Shown here in pieces: positions 61,342 to 64,000 of a stretch of DNA of 64,000 nt. Each line of letters opens with the position of its first letter. Positions within the stretch are counted from its first letter, which is position 1. The notes below the pieces were generated by a model. The model ran no database searches and was not told the DNA's origin. It saw nothing but the letters and a program-made list of their open reading frames with translations. Where the stretch lies: contig CANLVG010000001.1 in NCBI GenBank assembly GCA_947494565.1, positions 744,001 to 808,000 of the forward strand, written 5' to 3'. Both the position numbers and the translations under genes were made by a program. This DNA comes from an uncultured Flavobacteriaceae bacterium. GTDB lineage: Bacteria > Bacteroidota > Bacteroidia > Flavobacteriales > Flavobacteriaceae.

Positions 61342-62667
61342 ATGTCAAACAGGCCAATGAAAAAATCAAAAAACGACAATCGCACAACCAAAGGTAGAAG
61401 AGCATTTCTAAAACGATCAGGGCTTGCTATCGGAGCAATTACAATACTGCCGAGGCACGTATTAGGTAGAGGTTACGTAGCTCCCAACGATAAAATCAAC
61501 CTTGGTTTTATAGGACTGGGAAGGCAAAATACCGGGTTGGCCAAACGATTTATTGCCGCAACCTCGGCCCAGATCATAGCTGGTTGTGATGTGTGGACCA
61601 CTAAAAATGCCGCTTTTAAGAGTCTTGTCGAAAGCCAATATGCCGAACACCGAAACATAGGAAAGTATGAGGGCGTGAACATGTACGATGAGTATACCGA
61701 GCTATTGGCACGTACCGACATTGATGCGGTTGTCATCGCAACACCTGATCATTGGCATGCCGTTCAAGCTATTGATGCCCTAAAGGCCAACAAGGATGTT
61801 TACTGTGAAAAACCGCTTACACATCGGATATCGGAAGGCATAGAATTGGTAGAAACCGTAAAAAAAACGGGCAAAGTGCTTCAAACGGGCAGCATGCAAC
61901 GATCTTCCGAAAATTTTAGGAGAGCTTGCGAATTGGTGCGGAACGGATATCTCGGTGAACTATCCAAAATATTGGTCAATGTAGGAGACCCTGCTATTGA
62001 GTACAATATGCCGGAGGAAACGTTACCGAAAGAAGTCGATTGGAACAAATGGTGCGGGCCGGCACCTCTCCTAGCCTATAATCACAGGCTGGCTCCCTCA
62101 AGCAACACTATTGATTTCTGGCCCGATTGGAGAAAGTTCAAAGAAACAGGTGGTGGTATTCTATGTGATTGGGGAGCGCACATGTTCGATATTGCACAAT
62201 GGGGAATCGGAATGGATGATTCTGGGCCCATACGCTATATTCCGCCAACTGATGCCAAGGCCGTGCGCGGATTGCGTATGTTTTACGCTAATGGAATTGA
62301 AATGGTGCACGAAGATTTCGACCGTGGTTGGGGAGTTCGCTTTATCGGAAGTGAAGGTACCCTTGATGTCAGTAGAAGTTATTTGGATACAAACCCCGAG
62401 AACCTGCTTTCCGCGGAATTAAAGGATTCCGACGTAAGATTGTATAACTCCAGTGGCAATCACTATCAAGATTGGTTAGATGCCATACGAACCAAGACCC
62501 AACCCTTATGTGATGTCGAAACAGGTCATCGTTCCTCGTCTATCTGCAATATTGCGAATATTGCCTATCAACTCGGAAGACCCTTGAATTGGGATGCCGA
62601 AGAGCAACATTTTAAAGGAGACGCGGAGGCAAATGCACTTCGTACCAGAAAAAACAGAGCGTATTAA
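61342..62667 (+). CDS. Gfo/Idh/MocA-family oxidoreductase, Tat-exported
   Basis: The 441-residue protein has a twin-arginine signal (KGRRAFLKRSGLAIGA); a start at 61357 is also possible. The Rossmann motif GFIGLGRQNTG, the segment VVIATPDHWHAVQAID and DVYCEKPLTHR with its EKP are typical. GGGILCDWGAHMFDIAQWG is the active-site His region. It differs from the other Gfo/Idh/MocA protein of the locus (49105-50442) in sequence, so it probably acts on another sugar. It is followed after 11 bases by a PSD1-type cytochrome gene. Confidence 0.88.
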   Translation: MSNRPMKKSKNDNRTTKGRRAFLKRSGLAIGAITILPRHVLGRGYVAPNDKINLGFIGLGRQNTGLAKRFIAATSAQIIAGCDVWTTKNAAFKSLVESQYAEHRNIGKYEGVNMYDEYTELLARTDIDAVVIATPDHWHAVQAIDALKANKDVYCEKPLTHRISEGIELVETVKKTGKVLQTGSMQRSSENFRRACELVRNGYLGELSKILVNVGDPAIEYNMPEETLPKEVDWNKWCGPAPLLAYNHRLAPSSNTIDFWPDWRKFKETGGGILCDWGAHMFDIAQWGIGMDDSGPIRYIPPTDAKAVRGLRMFYANGIEMVHEDFDRGWGVRFIGSEGTLDVSRSYLDTNPENLLSAELKDSDVRLYNSSGNHYQDWLDAIRTKTQPLCDVETGHRSSSICNIANIAYQLGRPLNWDAEEQHFKGDAEANALRTRKNRAY

Positions 62668-62678
62668 GCTATAGTTTT

Positions 62679-64000
62679 ATGTTAAAAAAAATAAGTTACC
62701 CCCTTCTCATTATCCTCACATTGACCTCCTGTGGTCCTGATATGCCCGAAGAAGTAGAAATTGCATACGAAAAGCTTCCCGAGGAAATCGATTTCAATCA
62801 ACACGTGAAGCCCATTCTTTCCGATAAATGCTATCTCTGTCATGGGCCGGATGAAAACAAAATATCAGCAGGTCTACAGCTACATCTAGCTGATTTGGCC
62901 TATAAGGAATCGGAAAATAATCCCGGTACTTATGCCATTGTACCCGGTAATGCTGGAAAAAGTCTTCTAGTAGACCGCATACTCACAGATGACCCCGAAT
63001 TGGTCATGCCCGAGCCCGAGACGCATTTGTTCTTAACAGATTATGAGAAGGCCATGTTGATCCGATGGATTGAAGAAGGCGCGGAATACAAAGATCACTG
63101 GGCTTTTATACCTCCTGAAAAACAAGAGCCGCCAACAGTAGCACACAGTGATGAAGTGGGCAATGCCATCGATAATTTTGTTTTGGCGAAGTTGGAGATC
63201 GAGGGACTAGCACCCAATGAGCCTGCGGACAAAGAAACTATTTTGAGAAGACTCTCATTCGATTTGACAGGCCTGCCCCCCACCCTCGAAGAAATTGAGG
63301 CCTTTACAAAAGATATCTCGCCCGATGCCTATGAAAAACAGGTCGATCGTCTATTGGCATCACCCCATTATGCGGAACAAATGACCTTGGATTGGATGGA
63401 CCTATCGAGGTATGCCGATACACATGGCTATACCGTTGACCGCTATCGAGATGTTTCACCGTGGCGCGATTGGGTCATCAAGTCCTTTGATGAAAATAAG
63501 CCCTACGATGAGTTCGTGCGATGGCAAATTGCCGGCGATATGATGCCAGATGCCACTAAAGAGCAACTATTGGCAACGACCTTCGGGCGCTTACATCCGC
63601 AAAACCTTGAGGGAGGTATCGTAGACGAGGAATTCCGTTCAGAATATGTTGCCGATCGCACCAACGTAGTAGGCGAAGCCTTTTTAGGCCTGACCATGGC
63701 CTGCGCAAAATGCCATGACCACAAATACGATCCCATCTCGCAGAAAAACTATTATGAAATGTATAGTTTTTTCAATAACGTTAACGAATCAGGTCAGATT
63801 CCTTGGGATTGGTCCATGCCCGTACCCAATATGCAATTACCCACCGATGAGCAAGAGAAATTCTTGACCTATATCGATAAGTTGGTAGCCGAAAAAAAAG
63901 ACGGTCTAGCCGAGACCTTAAGTACAGAAGAAAATCGATCAACGCAATGGATTGCCTCCGAAGGGTATAAAACAATCAATCCGAATGCTACACCCGGTAA
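62679..64000 (+). CDS. PSD1/DUF1549-type cytochrome c protein (cut by window edge)
   Basis: An open frame from the ATG at 62679 runs to the window end, about 440 codons. Residues 1-18 form a lipoprotein signal (LTLTSC). A planctomycete-type cytochrome C domain follows with heme motif CYLCH (about 52-56) and QLHLADLAYKE. The DUF1549 domain has the signature RRLSFDLTGLPPTLEEIE and a second heme motif CAKCHDHKYDP (about 347-357). Such proteins are linked to oxidative steps next to sulfatase genes in Planctomycetes and some marine Bacteroidota; their function is not known. It is downstream of the Gfo/Idh/MocA gene. Confidence 0.88.
   Translation, partial: MLKKISYPLLIILTLTSCGPDMPEEVEIAYEKLPEEIDFNQHVKPILSDKCYLCHGPDENKISAGLQLHLADLAYKESENNPGTYAIVPGNAGKSLLVDRILTDDPELVMPEPETHLFLTDYEKAMLIRWIEEGAEYKDHWAFIPPEKQEPPTVAHSDEVGNAIDNFVLAKLEIEGLAPNEPADKETILRRLSFDLTGLPPTLEEIEAFTKDISPDAYEKQVDRLLASPHYAEQMTLDWMDLSRYADTHGYTVDRYRDVSPWRDWVIKSFDENKPYDEFVRWQIAGDMMPDATKEQLLATTFGRLHPQNLEGGIVDEEFRSEYVADRTNVVGEAFLGLTMACAKCHDHKYDPISQKNYYEMYSFFNNVNESGQIPWDWSMPVPNMQLPTDEQEKFLTYIDKLVAEKKDGLAETLSTEENRSTQWIASEGYKTINPNATPG

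Overview
The window looks like chromosomal DNA of a marine member of the Flavobacteriaceae (Bacteroidota). The support is indirect: moderate-to-low GC, almost no Shine-Dalgarno-like sequences, many signal peptides ending in a Gln after a small residue, many lipoproteins, a TonB-dependent receptor, a hybrid two-component regulator, and a locus for sulfated polysaccharide with three sulfatases. I cannot name the genus. No rRNA, tRNA, CRISPR array, IS element or integrase was found.

Layout. 1-5353: a cut TonB-dependent receptor, a DUF2141 protein, a membrane class III nucleotide cyclase, a lipoprotein beta-propeller and a VOC protein. 5460-10740: a two-subunit molybdenum hydroxylase of the isoquinoline 1-oxidoreductase type, then on the other strand a luciferase-like monooxygenase, a small membrane protein, an FMN reductase and a short Crp-like regulator. 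11034-18144: SDR with AraC regulator, a divergent Dps/OxyR pair, PBP4-type carboxypeptidase, MsrA variant, NudK, a DUF4406 protein and a second Crp-like regulator. 18237-27761: a catabolic-looking block with a DUF885 peptidase-like protein, aldo/keto reductase, NhaC-type antiporter, TIGR04076 protein, a GMC flavoprotein with its subunit-3 partner, a sugar isomerase-like TIM barrel and an MlrC-type M81 lipoprotein. 27768-33727: DUF2461, AIM24-like, DUF4442 and DUF4870 proteins, then the common flavobacterial trio PadR, PspC-domain and DUF2807. 33826-35885: a dipeptide epimerase overlapping an 8-amino-7-oxononanoate-synthase-like enzyme.

35987-42474 is the most unusual stretch. On the minus strand lie three genes without signal peptides: a 209-residue protein of unknown family, a tail-fibre-like protein and a V8/trypsin-like serine peptidase. 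A 615-base AT-rich gap separates them from a plus-strand operon: a possible PixA/AidA-like protein, a TPR histidine kinase and a LytTR response regulator. I propose these two halves as a candidate undescribed system.

42634-45202 holds a small lipocalin-like protein, thioredoxin reductase and an orphan LytTR regulator. 45212-64000 is a polysaccharide utilisation locus arranged around a divergent control region at 50443-50681. Leftwards: Gfo/Idh/MocA oxidoreductase, sulfatase, a formylglycine-generating enzyme that would activate the sulfatases, and galactokinase. Rightwards: GH2 glycosidase, a hybrid two-component sensor/regulator, two sulfatases, a second Gfo/Idh/MocA oxidoreductase and a cut cytochrome-c/DUF1549 protein. 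Galactokinase and sulfatases together suggest a sulfated galactan as substrate (inference). SusC/SusD genes and an endo-acting hydrolase are not in the window and may lie beyond its right edge or elsewhere.
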